Assembly (NCBI RefSeq): GCF_003048535.1
Contig: NZ_PIRQ01000003.1
Location: 62,001 to 126,000 of the forward strand
Length of the DNA: 64,000 nucleotides
Origin: Campylobacter concisus
GTDB taxonomy: Bacteria; Campylobacterota; Campylobacteria; Campylobacterales; Campylobacteraceae
Reading direction: 5' to 3'
Shown here: positions 9,544-19,468 of the stretch, piece by piece
How positions within the stretch are numbered: the stretch's first letter is position 1
Layout of the letters: each line of letters opens with the position of its first letter
Made by a program: the position numbers and the translations under genes
Notes under the pieces: model-generated
What the model was told of the DNA's origin: nothing
The model's database searches: none
The model's input: the letters and a program-made list of their open reading frames with translations, nothing else

Positions 9544-9663
9544 AAAAACTCTTAAATTTCTAAAATTTCTGCCATTTTAGCATTTTAATTTTTAAATTTC
9601 ACTCATAAATTTTAAAGCCAACATAAGTTATAATCGCGAGAAATTTTAACAAAAAAGGTTCTT

Positions 9664-10143
9664 ATGAAAAGACTTGCTATTGCTTTTTCTGGCCCTTCAA
9701 ATAGCGGAAAAACGACTCTTATTTTAAAGGTAGCAAAAAAATTTATAGATGATGGTTTGAAAGTCGCGATAGTAAAACACGATCCGGGCGACAAGGCCAA
9801 ATTTGACGTTGAAGGCAAAGATAGCTTTAAATTTTCTCAAACTGGAGCAGATGTGGTGGTGATGAGTCCTACTAGAACAACTTATTTCTCACAAAATCCA
9901 AAAGAAATTAGCGATGTCATTAAAATGCTAGGTGAGTTTGACATACTCTTAGTCGAGGGGTTAAAGACGCTTCCACTACCAAGATTAAGTGTTTTTAAAG
10001 ATGAAATAGATGAAAAATATCTTAGCTTTTCAGACGCGATCGCAACATATAAAAAACAAATTCCTTACGAGATAAAAAATATAAATTTAGACGATATAGA
10101 CGCTATTTGTGCGTGGATAATCAAAAATGCAAAGGCTGTATAA
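9664..10143 (+). CDS. mobB: Molybdopterin-guanine dinucleotide biosynthesis adapter protein MobB
   Basis: A 159-residue GTP-binding protein that assists MobA in building the bis-MGD cofactor used by formate dehydrogenases and other Mo/W enzymes. The P-loop is G-P-S-N-S-G-K-T-T (about 9-17). The K-H-D-P-G-D motif near 37-42 and L-V-E-G-L near 97 are typical of MobB. The stop overlaps the start of fbp by one base. It belongs to the chromosomal backbone but supplies a step needed by the island's formate dehydrogenases. Confidence 0.88.
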   Translation: MKRLAIAFSGPSNSGKTTLILKVAKKFIDDGLKVAIVKHDPGDKAKFDVEGKDSFKFSQTGADVVVMSPTRTTYFSQNPKEISDVIKMLGEFDILLVEGLKTLPLPRLSVFKDEIDEKYLSFSDAIATYKKQIPYEIKNINLDDIDAICAWIIKNAKAV

Positions 10144-11006
10144 TGCAAGAATTAAACCAAATTTTTAACACCATAAAAGAGATCGCAAAAGAGATAAGCG
10201 AAGTGATAAAATACGCCGATCTTGGCTACACAACCCACGAAAACGCAACAGGCGACACACAGCTAAAACTTGATGTCAAAAGCGACGAGATCATCACGGC
10301 TAAATTTAAGCAGCTTTCATGCGTAAAAGCGCTAATTAGCGAAGAAAAAGAGGACGAACTTGAGATAAATAAAAACGCTAAATTTATCATCGCTTACGAT
10401 CCACTTGATGGCTCAAGCTTAGTTGATGTAAATTTCGCCGTTGGCTCGATCTTTGGTATCTATGAAAACGAAGTAAAACCAGAAAATTTAATAGCCGCAG
10501 CTTACAGCATATATGGCCCAAGACTTGAGCTGGTAATTGCTGAGAAAAAGGGCGCTTTGCCTAAATTTTATAGACTTGGCAAAGATGGCGAGTTTAAATT
10601 TGTAAAAGAGCTTGAGCTAAAAGAAAAAGGCAAGCTAAATGCCACGGGAGCCACGCAAAAAGGCTGGAGCCAAACGCATAGAAATTTTATAAACGAGCTA
10701 TTTAACGAGGGCTACAGACTAAGATACTCAGGTGCAATGGTAAGCGATTTGCATCAAATTTTACTAAAAGGTGGCGGTCTTTTTAGCTACCCAGCAACGA
10801 GCGATCATCCAAATGGCAAGCTAAGAGTAGTCTTTGAAGTGTTGCCATTTGCCTTCATATATGAAAACGCAAAGGGCGCAACGACAAACGGCAAAAATCA
10901 AACACTTTTTGATATAAAAATAGAAAAAATTCACCAAACAACGCCATGCTTCTTTGGCTCACGTGATGAAATTTCTCTTTTGCATAAATTTTACGAGCAA
11001 AAATAA
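10143..11006 (+). CDS. fbp: Fructose-1,6-bisphosphatase class 1
   Basis: A gluconeogenic phosphatase converting fructose-1,6-bisphosphate to fructose-6-phosphate. I choose the ATG at 10143, giving 287 residues; it overlaps the mobB stop by one base. The metal-binding motif D-P-L-D-G-S-S is near 85-91 and the conserved SEE-type loop is I-S-E-E-K near 61. It is shorter than the E. coli enzyme (332), as is usual in this group. The next small gene begins at its stop codon. Confidence 0.92.
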   Translation: MQELNQIFNTIKEIAKEISEVIKYADLGYTTHENATGDTQLKLDVKSDEIITAKFKQLSCVKALISEEKEDELEINKNAKFIIAYDPLDGSSLVDVNFAVGSIFGIYENEVKPENLIAAAYSIYGPRLELVIAEKKGALPKFYRLGKDGEFKFVKELELKEKGKLNATGATQKGWSQTHRNFINELFNEGYRLRYSGAMVSDLHQILLKGGGLFSYPATSDHPNGKLRVVFEVLPFAFIYENAKGATTNGKNQTLFDIKIEKIHQTTPCFFGSRDEISLLHKFYEQK

Positions 11007-11224
11007 TGCAAGAAACACAAGTAAACGAGCCACTTGACGCATTTGAGCTAGCCTTAAAGCAAAAAGCAAAAATTTTGCAAGAGTGCCAAAGCCAAAAAGG
11101 GCAAAAAAGCTGCTTTAACTGCGAAGTATTTTTTGACTGCGAGACAAGAAAAGAGTACGTAAATAGCTGCTACAACTCGATGTCAAAAGGCAATACTGGC
11201 AGCGATGGCGGATTTGATTTTTAA
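11006..11224 (+). CDS. Small cysteine-containing protein of unknown function
   Basis: A 72-residue acidic protein that starts within the fbp stop codon and ends 15 bp before metG, so it sits tightly in the mobB-fbp-metG unit. Five cysteines cluster at about 27-55, including C-F-N-C and C-E-T, which could bind a metal. The tail is Gly/Ser/Asp-rich. No signal peptide is seen. The compact placement, RBS-like AAGGAAA for the next gene and coding-like composition support it as a real gene. Confidence 0.7.
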   Translation: MQETQVNEPLDAFELALKQKAKILQECQSQKGQKSCFNCEVFFDCETRKEYVNSCYNSMSKGNTGSDGGFDF

Positions 11225-11239
11225 AATTAAAGGAAAAAT

Positions 11240-13162
11240 ATGAAAGAAAAAGCTTATATAACGACCCCAATATACTATGTAAACGACGTGCCACACATCG
11301 GCCATGCCTACACGACTATCATCGCTGATACACTTGCTAGATTTAACCGCCTGCAAGGCAAAGAAACATACTTTATGACAGGCACAGACGAGCACGGACA
11401 AAAGATCGAACAAGCAGCTCGCGCAAGAGGCAAGACTCCAAAAGAGTATGCTGACGAGATCAGTGCGAAATTTAGGTCACTTTGGGATGAATTTGAGATA
11501 AGCTACAATCATTTTATAAGAACGACCGACGAAGAGCACAAACAAACCGTGCAAAATGTCTTTGAAAAGATGCAAGCAAATGGCGACATTTACAAAGGAG
11601 AATATGAGGGATTTTACTGCGTTAGCTGCGAAACTTTTTTTAACCAAAGAGACCTACTAGAAGACAATCACTGTCCAGACTGCGGCCGAGTGACATCTTT
11701 AGTTAAAGAAGAGAGCTACTTTTTTAAGCTTTCAAAATATGAAGATGCACTTTTAAAATGGTACGAAAACGACGAGCTTTGCGTTATCCCAAAGGGGAAG
11801 AAGAACGAGGTCGTAAGCTTTGTAAAAGGCGGGTTAAAAGACCTTTCGGTAACAAGAACGAGCTTTGACTGGGGCATAAAGCTACCAAAGAGCGCAAATG
11901 ACGACAAGCACGTTATGTACGTTTGGCTTGACGCACTTATAAACTATCTAACAACATTAGGATACTCAAGAGATAACGCTAAAATGGATCTTTGGCCATA
12001 TACGACACATATCGTTGGCAAGGACATCTTGCGCTTTCACGCAGTTTACTGGCCGGCATTTTTGATGAGTCTTGGCTTGCCACTACCAAAACACGTAGCA
12101 GCCCACGGCTGGTGGACTATAAATGGCGAAAAGATGAGCAAAAGCAAGGGCAATGTCATAAACCCAAGAGAGGTCGCAAACGCTTACGGACTTGAAAATT
12201 TCAGATACTTTTTGCTTAGAGAGGTGCCATTTGGTCAAGATGGCGACTACAGCCAAAAGGCTTTGATCGAGCGTATAAACTCAGAACTTGGCAACGGTCT
12301 TGGTAACTTACTAAGCCGCATTGTTGGCATGAGTGCAAAGTATAGCGACTATAAAATCGATTCAAAAGATGTGATCAAATTTCACAAAGCCGAGCTTGAT
12401 GAGGCAAAAGGCTACCTTGATGAGGCTATAAAAAATTTAGAAAATTTAGCGACGAACCGCTATTTAGAGGATATTTGGAAGATCGTAACGCTAGCAAATG
12501 CAGCCGTTGCGAAGTATGAGCCGTGGTCACTTGTAAAAGCTGGCAAAAGTGACGAAGCAAATGCACTTGTGGCACTTTGCGCAAATTTACTTGCAAAAGT
12601 GGCGATACTGCTTAGCCCAGCTATGCCAAAAACTTGCGCAAAGATAGCTGACACGCTTGGCTTTAGCATAGATACGGCATCTTATGAAAGTCTTGTTTTG
12701 AAAAATGAAATTTCAAATTTTGTAGCAAAAGCTACCGAGCCGCTATTTCCAAGGATAGAAAAAGAGCTAATGAGCGAGGCTAGCGAGCCAAAGGTTGAGG
12801 CAAAAGCTGAGCCAAAAGAGGAGAAAAAAGAGGACGAAATCATTAGCATTGATGACTTTGCAAAGGTGGTGATAAAAGTAGGTGAAGTGCTCGAGTGCGA
12901 GAGAGTCGAGGGTAGTGAGAAACTGCTTAAATTTAAGATAGACCTTGGCGAGGAGCAGCCGCGTCAAATTTTATCTGGTATCGCCAAATACTACGAGCCT
13001 AGCTCGCTTATTGGCAAACAAGTTTGCGTTTTAGCAAATTTAAAAGAGCGAACGATGATGAAAAAATATGTCTCTCAAGGCATGATCCTAAGCGCATCAG
13101 ATGGTTCGCTAACGCTTCTTGGTACGCAAGGTAAAGTTAAAAACGGTGCGATTGTTGGCTAA
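11240..13162 (+). CDS. metG: Methionyl-tRNA synthetase
   Basis: A class I synthetase of 640 residues. The HIGH motif is H-I-G-H near 19-22, and KMSKS lies near 298-302. A zinc-type knuckle C-V-S-C...C-P-D-C is near 130-150. After the anticodon-binding helices there is a Lys/Glu-rich linker (about 515-535) and a C-terminal EMAP/Trbp111-type tRNA-binding domain (about 540-640), the two-part form with an appended dimerisation domain. The start is preceded by AAGGAAA. It ends directly against the next gene. Confidence 0.95.
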   Translation: MKEKAYITTPIYYVNDVPHIGHAYTTIIADTLARFNRLQGKETYFMTGTDEHGQKIEQAARARGKTPKEYADEISAKFRSLWDEFEISYNHFIRTTDEEHKQTVQNVFEKMQANGDIYKGEYEGFYCVSCETFFNQRDLLEDNHCPDCGRVTSLVKEESYFFKLSKYEDALLKWYENDELCVIPKGKKNEVVSFVKGGLKDLSVTRTSFDWGIKLPKSANDDKHVMYVWLDALINYLTTLGYSRDNAKMDLWPYTTHIVGKDILRFHAVYWPAFLMSLGLPLPKHVAAHGWWTINGEKMSKSKGNVINPREVANAYGLENFRYFLLREVPFGQDGDYSQKALIERINSELGNGLGNLLSRIVGMSAKYSDYKIDSKDVIKFHKAELDEAKGYLDEAIKNLENLATNRYLEDIWKIVTLANAAVAKYEPWSLVKAGKSDEANALVALCANLLAKVAILLSPAMPKTCAKIADTLGFSIDTASYESLVLKNEISNFVAKATEPLFPRIEKELMSEASEPKVEAKAEPKEEKKEDEIISIDDFAKVVIKVGEVLECERVEGSEKLLKFKIDLGEEQPRQILSGIAKYYEPSSLIGKQVCVLANLKERTMMKKYVSQGMILSASDGSLTLLGTQGKVKNGAIVG

Positions 13163-14146
13163 ATGACAATAGAAAATTTAACTCGTCTAATAAATGCCGA
13201 GGCTCTAAATGCACCGACGATAACTAGCGTAAGCGAGTTTGTTTTCGAGATAAAGCATGTAAGACGTGGCTTTGCATATATTTGCTTAAACGCAAATGAT
13301 AGCGACATAGAAACAGCGATTAAACAAGGCGCATACGCCATAATTAGCGAAGACAATGTGCCAATTATCGACAAAGAGATCGCTTTTTTAAAAGTTAGTA
13401 GCTTACAAACCGCCATGATAAAACTCATGAGATTTGAGGCTACTCACAAAGATCTAAAATTTTGCGCCGTAAATCCTTTTATAAATGATTTTTTAGAAAA
13501 ATCAAAGCTTGGTTCTAACGCACACGTCATGTCAAAAAATATCACTGAGCTTTTTAATCAAATTTTTCACGCAAAGGTCTTTGATGTCTTTTTTGGCGAT
13601 GATACAAGAACACTTCAGCGAATATCGCCTCTTTTTGAGACCATTTACACAGATACTACTATGCACGAGATAAATCCAAGCTCGATCTTTTTTACAAACA
13701 CGGTCTTTAAGCAAACATACTATCAAAACTTAAACATACCACGAGTTTTTGCTGGAATGTTTTATGGGCTTTTAAAATTTCTTGATAGCAATAAAATTTC
13801 ATTTAAGCCTTACGAAGGTAGGATTCACGGGCATTTTGACCCGATTTTTATAGATAAAAATTTTATTCCTACTAGTTTTGGAAATAGCTTTAGAGCCATA
13901 ATTACTGAAAGCGATGAAGATTTATTCATAAGCCAAAGTATATTTTTAAATAAAAAATTTAGCCCTGATGAGATAAAAATTTGCTTGCCAGAAGGCTCTT
14001 TGTTAAAAGTACAAAACGCAATCTACTTTCAAAATTTAAGCGAGATAAAAAAGCTTAAAAATTTTATCTATATATTGATTTTATGCCAAAAAGAGGAGCT
14101 TTTAGAAGAGCTTCACAAAACATCTGAAGAAAATCTACTCTTTTAA
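13163..14146 (+). CDS. Mur-ligase N-terminal-like protein without the ATP-binding core
   Basis: A 327-residue protein starting at the base after the metG stop. Residues ~15-90 resemble the UDP-sugar-binding N-terminal domain of MurE/MurF: a prolonged R-R-G-F-A-Y-I-C-L strand, then [11 protein letters not shown] near 50-60. The Mur-ligase P-loop (G-x-x-G-K-T/S) is absent and the remainder matches nothing I know. It is therefore unlikely to be a ligase. It may be a degenerate or repurposed Mur paralogue. Two hundred residues of unassigned sequence follow the recognisable part. It converges on ybeY with a 12-bp overlap. Confidence 0.6.
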   Translation: MTIENLTRLINAEALNAPTITSVSEFVFEIKHVRRGFAYICLNANDSDIETAIKQGAYAIISEDNVPIIDKEIAFLKVSSLQTAMIKLMRFEATHKDLKFCAVNPFINDFLEKSKLGSNAHVMSKNITELFNQIFHAKVFDVFFGDDTRTLQRISPLFETIYTDTTMHEINPSSIFFTNTVFKQTYYQNLNIPRVFAGMFYGLLKFLDSNKISFKPYEGRIHGHFDPIFIDKNFIPTSFGNSFRAIITESDEDLFISQSIFLNKKFSPDEIKICLPEGSLLKVQNAIYFQNLSEIKKLKNFIYILILCQKEELLEELHKTSEENLLF

Positions 14147-14581
14147 GTTTTTATTATTTATAAGATCGATTAGCCTAATGTCCTCACTTCTTACGATTAG
14201 ACTTTTAGGCAGCTCAAATTTTTTTATCACTTCGCACTCTTTTTCTCTCATTTCGCCATCATCTTTTTCATGATCAAATCCTAATATATGAAGTAATCCA
14301 TGTGTAAAAAGTAGTGCGGTTTCGGCCTCTTCGCTATGATTTAGCTCAGTTGCTTTCTCTTTTACCATATCTTTGTTTATAACGATTGAGCCAAGTGGGG
14401 CGTGAATGACAAGCTCAAGCGGAAAGCTTAAAACATCTGTCGTTTTATCAATGCCTCGCTCAGTTTTATTTAGTTCTCTCATTTCTTCCTTATCAACAAA
14501 AACTAGCTCGATTTCTCCTAGTGTCAAATATTCACAAATTTCATCTAAAATTTTTGGATAGCTCTCTTCGCAAAGTATCAT
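14135..14581 (-). CDS. ybeY: Endoribonuclease YbeY (16S rRNA maturation)
   Basis: A metal-dependent RNase involved in 3' processing of 16S rRNA and ribosome quality control. The zinc motif [11 protein letters not shown] (H-x3-H-x5-H) is present, preceded by the D-V-L-S-F-P motif. I start at the ATG at 14581 (148 residues). The frame stays open upstream, but that stretch would overlap the queC promoter and start and has an atypical hydrophobic sequence. It is divergent from queC. Confidence 0.9.
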   Translation of the reverse strand: MILCEESYPKILDEICEYLTLGEIELVFVDKEEMRELNKTERGIDKTTDVLSFPLELVIHAPLGSIVINKDMVKEKATELNHSEEAETALLFTHGLLHILGFDHEKDDGEMREKECEVIKKFELPKSLIVRSEDIRLIDLINNKNLKE

Positions 14582-14639
14582 TTTAGGCTCTTTCCTTAGT
14601 AACTTTTTGTATAATTCTAGCAAAAATAAAAGGCAAAAT

Positions 14640-15320
14640 ATGAAAAAAGCAGTTTGTATAATGAGCGGCGGTATGGATAGCACGCTTTGTGCTGTAATGG
14701 CAAAAAAGGCTGGATATGATATCGTAGCGCTTCATTTTGACTATGGACAAAGGACGATGAGGCGCGAGAAGCGTGCGTTTGATGAGATATGTGAGCGACT
14801 AGGGGTTGCTAAAAAGCTTAGCCTTGATGTTAGCTTTATAGCACAAATCGGTGGAAATTCGTTAACAGATACCACCATGAAAATAAGAAAAGATGGGGTA
14901 GAAAAAGACGTGCCAAATACCTATGTACCTTTTCGAAATGGCATTTTTATCTCAGTTGCTACTGCCCTTGCTGAAAAAGAAAATGCACAAGCTATCTATA
15001 TCGGTGTCGTAGAAGAAGATAGTTCAGGCTATCCTGACTGCAAAGAAAGCTTTATAAAAAGCGTAAACGAGGCTATAAATTTAGGCACATCGCCTAGTTT
15101 TTCGTGCGAGATAATTACTCCACTTGTAAATTTAAGTAAGGCTGACATCGTAGCAAAGTCGCTTGAGCTTGGCTCGCCACTAGAGCTTACTTGGAGCTGC
15201 TACGAGAGTGAGGATAAGGCATGCGGACTTTGTGATAGCTGCAGGCTAAGGCTAAATGGCTTTAAAAAGGCAAACGCCACTGATAAAATCGTATATAAAA
15301 ATCAAAAATTTTCCTTATGA
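14640..15320 (+). CDS. queC: 7-cyano-7-deazaguanine synthase
   Basis: Makes preQ0 for queuosine biosynthesis from carboxydeazaguanine, ammonia and ATP. The PP-loop S-G-G-M-D-S lies at residues 9-14, and a C-terminal zinc site is formed by [15 protein letters not shown]. The start at 14640 gives 226 residues, the usual length, and follows AAAGGCAAAAT. Its convergent neighbour is the PBP2 gene, across a 220-bp gap in which I see no gene. Confidence 0.93.
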   Translation: MKKAVCIMSGGMDSTLCAVMAKKAGYDIVALHFDYGQRTMRREKRAFDEICERLGVAKKLSLDVSFIAQIGGNSLTDTTMKIRKDGVEKDVPNTYVPFRNGIFISVATALAEKENAQAIYIGVVEEDSSGYPDCKESFIKSVNEAINLGTSPSFSCEIITPLVNLSKADIVAKSLELGSPLELTWSCYESEDKACGLCDSCRLRLNGFKKANATDKIVYKNQKFSL

Positions 15321-15540
15321 GCCTCTAAAAGTGGCAAATTATTAAGCAAGGCCATTTAACAAATTTAAAGATATATCAACGCTTAGGCCCTTGATAGCAC
15401 TAAAAACATAAATCCTCAGTCAAGTTTGCCAAAATTTAATAAAGAGGATTAAAACTTAGTTGATAAATTTAGCCAAAACGCACTAAGCACAAGGTAAAAA
15501 TTTCTAAGTAAGTGGTCGCACCTACGGCTTTCTAGTGATC

Positions 15541-17379
15541 TTATTTTTTCTTATTGTCTTGTTTTTTATTTTGATCGCTTTGGATTTTTTCTAAATTTAT
15601 ATATCCCATTTCAACGAGTTTATTATAAATTTGAGCGATTTTTGGTCCAGCCGCACTTCCACCATGGCCACCATGCTCGATAACCATTGTGATGACATAT
15701 TGCGGATCTTCATAAGGCGCATATGTAGTCATCCACGCATGAGATCTTTGCAAATACGCCATATCCTCTTCTTTCATACGTTTCTTTTCAGTTTGAGAAA
15801 TTCCAACAACCTGGGCAGTACCTGTCTTTGCAGCAACTTTAACTAGGCTTCCAATAAAATGCCTATTTGCCGTACCTCTTGGGTGGTTTGCCACTTCGTA
15901 CATTGCATGCCTAATGGCTGGTAACTGTGATTTTTCAAACGGTGTAAAAGCATCGTCTGTTGGCGTAAAATCAACATCCTTGCCATCAATGCTCTTTAAA
16001 AAATGTGGAGTCACGTTTAGCCCAGTTGCAAGGCCTGCTGTATATTTTGCCACTTGCATAGGCGTGACTAAGAAATTTCCCTGTCCGATAGAAGTGATAA
16101 GGGTCTCGCCTTGAAACCACGCTTTGCCATACTTCCTCATCTTCCACTCTCTACTTGGCAAAGTCCCCACAAACTCATTTGGCAAATCAACCTCGGTTTT
16201 TCTACCAAATCCCATACGTTCAAGTATCGGCACAATAGCGTCGATCCCTATCTTTTGACTACCTTTATAAAAATAATCATCACAGCTCTCTCTAATTGCC
16301 GTATTCATATTAACATTTCCATGTCCGTGAGAGTTCCAACAGCGGAATTTACGCCCTCCAAGCTCATACGAGCCACTACAAAAAAAGCTATCATATTTAC
16401 TCATGCCATTATCCAAAAACGCAAGTGCCATACCCATTTTTACGACAGATCCTGGCGGATAAAGGCCGTTTATTAGCTTATTTGTAAAAGGGTGATCGAC
16501 GTTTTTTACAAGCTCTTCCCATTCAGGCTGAGAAATTCCAAGCACAAATGGATTTAGATCATACTCTGGAAAGCTACCAGCAGCTATGATAGCGCCGTCT
16601 TTTAGACTCATAACGATAACGCTTCCTGCATCCTTGCCAAAGACATCGGCCACAAACTGCTGAAGCTCAAGATCGACTGCAAGCTTGATATTTTGACTTT
16701 GTGGCGCTTGATAGTTTATCTGCTCAATCTCTTCATTTAAGGCATTTACCTTTATCTTTTTAAACCCCTGAATTCCTTGTAAGATCGGATTATAAAACCG
16801 CTCCACACCACTTCTTCCAATGTAATTTGTAAGCTTTGTCAAAGGATCATTATCCATATCTTTTTGATTTGCCCTACCGACATAGCCGATGATGTGAGAA
16901 GCTAGATCGTTATACGGATAGTGGCGTTTTGAAGCGGGCCTTATCTCTAAATTTTCACGCAAAGAAAGTGATGCAAAAAATGGCAAAAATTTATCATAAT
17001 CAATAAATTCGACCACATTTATAAAATCTTGGTTATAAGCTGAGTCATTTTTTATGTATTCATTTTTAAGTTTAGTGACATTTAGATCACTAAATAGTGA
17101 GCCAATGTAAGCTAGCTCATCATCTAAAATTTTTACCTTTTTATTAGCACTTAAATGAGGTCTAATGGATACTGAAAAGCCAAGACGATTAACAGCCATT
17201 GGCTTATCATGTGCGTCAAAAATAATACCCCTAACTGGCGGAGTATAAATAGTTTTTATCGCGTTTTGCTCTGCGATTTCGTTGTAGTAAGTATTTGAGT
17301 TTATGCTTAGATGATAAATTCGTCCCAAAAGTATAATCCAAAAAAGAGCGATTACACTAAAGACGATGCGCATCCTCAT
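15541..17379 (-). CDS. mrdA: Penicillin-binding protein 2 (elongation transpeptidase)
   Basis: A class B PBP of 612 residues that cross-links peptidoglycan during cylindrical growth. It has one N-terminal membrane anchor (about 5-22), a dimerisation domain, then the transpeptidase domain with S-V-V-K (about 310-313), S-C-D (about 367) and K-T-G-T (about 515). The Lys/Asn/Gln-rich tail is low complexity. It overlaps the upstream integral membrane gene by 4 bp. A dedicated mreD is not adjacent, but the upstream 167-residue membrane protein occupies a similar place. Confidence 0.93.
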   Translation of the reverse strand: MRMRIVFSVIALFWIILLGRIYHLSINSNTYYNEIAEQNAIKTIYTPPVRGIIFDAHDKPMAVNRLGFSVSIRPHLSANKKVKILDDELAYIGSLFSDLNVTKLKNEYIKNDSAYNQDFINVVEFIDYDKFLPFFASLSLRENLEIRPASKRHYPYNDLASHIIGYVGRANQKDMDNDPLTKLTNYIGRSGVERFYNPILQGIQGFKKIKVNALNEEIEQINYQAPQSQNIKLAVDLELQQFVADVFGKDAGSVIVMSLKDGAIIAAGSFPEYDLNPFVLGISQPEWEELVKNVDHPFTNKLINGLYPPGSVVKMGMALAFLDNGMSKYDSFFCSGSYELGGRKFRCWNSHGHGNVNMNTAIRESCDDYFYKGSQKIGIDAIVPILERMGFGRKTEVDLPNEFVGTLPSREWKMRKYGKAWFQGETLITSIGQGNFLVTPMQVAKYTAGLATGLNVTPHFLKSIDGKDVDFTPTDDAFTPFEKSQLPAIRHAMYEVANHPRGTANRHFIGSLVKVAAKTGTAQVVGISQTEKKRMKEEDMAYLQRSHAWMTTYAPYEDPQYVITMVIEHGGHGGSAAGPKIAQIYNKLVEMGYINLEKIQSDQNKKQDNKKK

Positions 17380-17879
17380 AGCACTTTATCCCTAAAAAGA
17401 ACGATAGCAAGGATACTTTCAAATGCTATAAAAAATAGATATTCAGTCGAAAATGCTAAATTTTGCTCATTTAAAACGTAAGCAAATAGATTATTTACAA
17501 GAAATGTTAAAGCGTATCCAGCTGCTACAAAGATGATAAGTAGGCAGTTTCGCCACTTCATCGTGGTATAGAGCCAGTCTAAAATAAAATTATAAAAAAG
17601 TAAAAAAGCAATAATCGTTGAAAAAAGATAAAATCCATGAATTTGCTCAGCAAATATTATAAAAATTATCGCAAAGTACCAATTGTGCTTAAACTCGTCG
17701 TATTGCTTTTGTTTTCTTGAATACTCCAAAATCATATAAGTAAAAAAAATACCAATGAGTGGCGGCAAGAAACCAAATTGCGTAGTTGCGATCTCATATG
17801 AGAATAAAAAAATAGCCCACCAAAATTCTTTAAAAATTTTAATATCTAAGCTGCTTATGGTTTGCATTTTATCTACCAA
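17376..17879 (-). CDS. Integral membrane protein upstream of PBP2 (MreD-like position)
   Basis: A 167-residue, strongly hydrophobic protein with about five membrane segments. It lies between engB and mrdA, overlapping both (11 bp and 4 bp). Size, topology and place next to PBP2 recall MreD, the membrane partner of the elongasome, but I see no decisive motif. The same arrangement is found in the syntenic C. jejuni block. The functional assignment is inference. Confidence 0.65.
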   Translation of the reverse strand: MVDKMQTISSLDIKIFKEFWWAIFLFSYEIATTQFGFLPPLIGIFFTYMILEYSRKQKQYDEFKHNWYFAIIFIIFAEQIHGFYLFSTIIAFLLFYNFILDWLYTTMKWRNCLLIIFVAAGYALTFLVNNLFAYVLNEQNLAFSTEYLFFIAFESILAIVLFRDKVL

Positions 17880-18483
17880 GAGCGTTATTTATGATAGCTT
17901 CTCTAGCCTTTTCGATACCGCTTTTATTAAGAGTTGAGACCAAGATGCCGCTTGGATCAAATTTCATTACCGCACTCTTTTGGCTTTGATTTAGCTTATC
18001 GCTTTTTGTATATAAATTTAAAATTTTCTGATCAGCCCTTAAAAAGCTTTTTAGATAAGCATCCACATTTATGTCTATATCTAAATCAAAATGCCTAGCA
18101 TCAATTAGATGTATAAAAAGTCTAATGTCGCTTCTAAATTTCAAAAACTCATCTAAATTTTTACGCCATTCATCATGCTTTGACTTTGCCACTTTTGCAT
18201 AGCCAAAGCCTGGCAAATCAACCAAAATGAGCTTAAATTTATCTTTTTCTTCCTGCTCATCTTTTTGCTCACAAAACTCAGCCTCAAAGAAATTTATAAG
18301 CTGAGTTTTACCAGGAGTCGATGAGCTTTTGGCTAGATTTTTTTGATTTACAAGTGTATTTATGAGGCTGCTTTTACCAACATTTGATCTACCCAAAAAG
18401 ACAACTTCGCTTGTTACGAAGCTTGGAGCCTCTTTTATACTTGGACTTGATGTGATAAATTTAGCACCTAGTGGCCTTATCAC
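17869..18483 (-). CDS. engB: Ribosome biogenesis GTP-binding protein EngB/YsxC
   Basis: A 204-residue TRAFAC GTPase needed for 50S assembly. G1 is G-R-S-N-V-G-K-S-S (about 32-40), G3 D-L-P-G-F-G (about 92-97) and G4 T-K-S-D (about 157-160). The conserved S-S-T-P-G-K-T-Q switch I segment is also visible. A charged insert rich in Glu/Lys (about 70-85) precedes the G3 strand. It overlaps lptA by 4 bp in the same operon. Confidence 0.93.
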   Translation of the reverse strand: MIRPLGAKFITSSPSIKEAPSFVTSEVVFLGRSNVGKSSLINTLVNQKNLAKSSSTPGKTQLINFFEAEFCEQKDEQEEKDKFKLILVDLPGFGYAKVAKSKHDEWRKNLDEFLKFRSDIRLFIHLIDARHFDLDIDINVDAYLKSFLRADQKILNLYTKSDKLNQSQKSAVMKFDPSGILVSTLNKSGIEKAREAIINNALGR

Positions 18484-18956
18484 TTATCTTTTTCCTCTAC
18501 CTGAAAGATAAACTTAACAGGCTTTTTCTCATCACTATTTACACTATATGTGCCATCTTTTTGGTTAACAACGATCTTTTCACCATAAACATTCTTGTCA
18601 GTTTCTATCTCATGTAAATAGCCATTTCCACTAACAGTATAGATCTGTTTTGCTGGCTCATATGTAAGAGTATTGCCTTTGCCATCATAGTGCTTATCTT
18701 TTATAAAAATTTTAGCTCTTGCATTGCCAGTGGCCACATATTTTATAGGTTGGCGTTTTTTGTCAAAATAGACGATCACTTTGTCTGCCTTAAGCTCATC
18801 AAATGAGCCCTTTTTGATATTTACATTACCTATGAATTCACTAGTTTGTTTATTCTCATCTGCAAAAAAATCATTTGATGTGATTTCAACTTGCTCTGCA
18901 TTTAAAAATGTAAAACCCAATATCACCGCTAAAATCGCTGATTTTCTTCTATCCAT
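18480..18956 (-). CDS. lptA: LptA/OstA-type periplasmic LPS transport protein
   Basis: A 158-residue secreted protein with a signal peptide cleaved near residue 20 and an OstA-like beta-jellyroll domain. The motif pattern E-F-I-G-N-V-x-I...K-A-D-K-V-I-V-Y and Y-V-A-T-G-N-A are typical of LptA. It would bridge LPS from LptC to the outer-membrane LptD. It overlaps lptC upstream by 28 bp and engB downstream by 4 bp. Confidence 0.85.
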   Translation of the reverse strand: MDRRKSAILAVILGFTFLNAEQVEITSNDFFADENKQTSEFIGNVNIKKGSFDELKADKVIVYFDKKRQPIKYVATGNARAKIFIKDKHYDGKGNTLTYEPAKQIYTVSGNGYLHEIETDKNVYGEKIVVNQKDGTYSVNSDEKKPVKFIFQVEEKDK

Positions 18957-19468
18957 GCCCTTAACCCTTTTACCTGCGTTTGTTTTTTGCCAAGATCATA
19001 GCTTCCACTCTCACCCAGTGCCTTATCATTATTTCTTATGAGCGTGAAATTTGCTTCAGATCTTACTATTTTTGTTTTTGTTCCATATATCACTTCGTCA
19101 CTTATAAATCTCAAACTATCGTTGTTTTCATAGTTCGCATTCTTTTGAAAGATGATTTCGTCATTTTGTGAGATTGCTTTGTCTGAGCTTAAAAAATGTT
19201 TTAAATTTCCTCTTAAAATTTTTGCTTTAAAACTCAAAAATTCATCTTTATCATTGTATCTATTTAGCTCATCAGCCTCGTAGACTCCGCTTATTTTCGT
19301 GGAATTTATCTCATAATCTATCACGTCATTTATCTGCATATTTGATATCTTTGTGTCGATCTTTAAAACATTTGCAAGATATGGATCTTGAGCCGCCAAA
19401 AATATCATCACGACACTAAAAATGGCCACGACGAAGTAGAAAATTTTTACAACCAACGCTTCGACCAC
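18929..19468 (-). CDS. lptC: LptC-like inner-membrane LPS export protein
   Basis: A 179-residue protein with a single N-terminal membrane anchor (about 6-26) and a periplasmic beta-rich domain. Sequence similarity to LptC is weak by eye. Assignment rests on topology, size and the position between kdsC and lptA, which is the usual order kdsC-lptC-lptA. It overlaps both neighbours, suggesting translational coupling. Confidence 0.75.
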   Translation of the reverse strand: MVEALVVKIFYFVVAIFSVVMIFLAAQDPYLANVLKIDTKISNMQINDVIDYEINSTKISGVYEADELNRYNDKDEFLSFKAKILRGNLKHFLSSDKAISQNDEIIFQKNANYENNDSLRFISDEVIYGTKTKIVRSEANFTLIRNNDKALGESGSYDLGKKQTQVKGLRAWIEENQRF

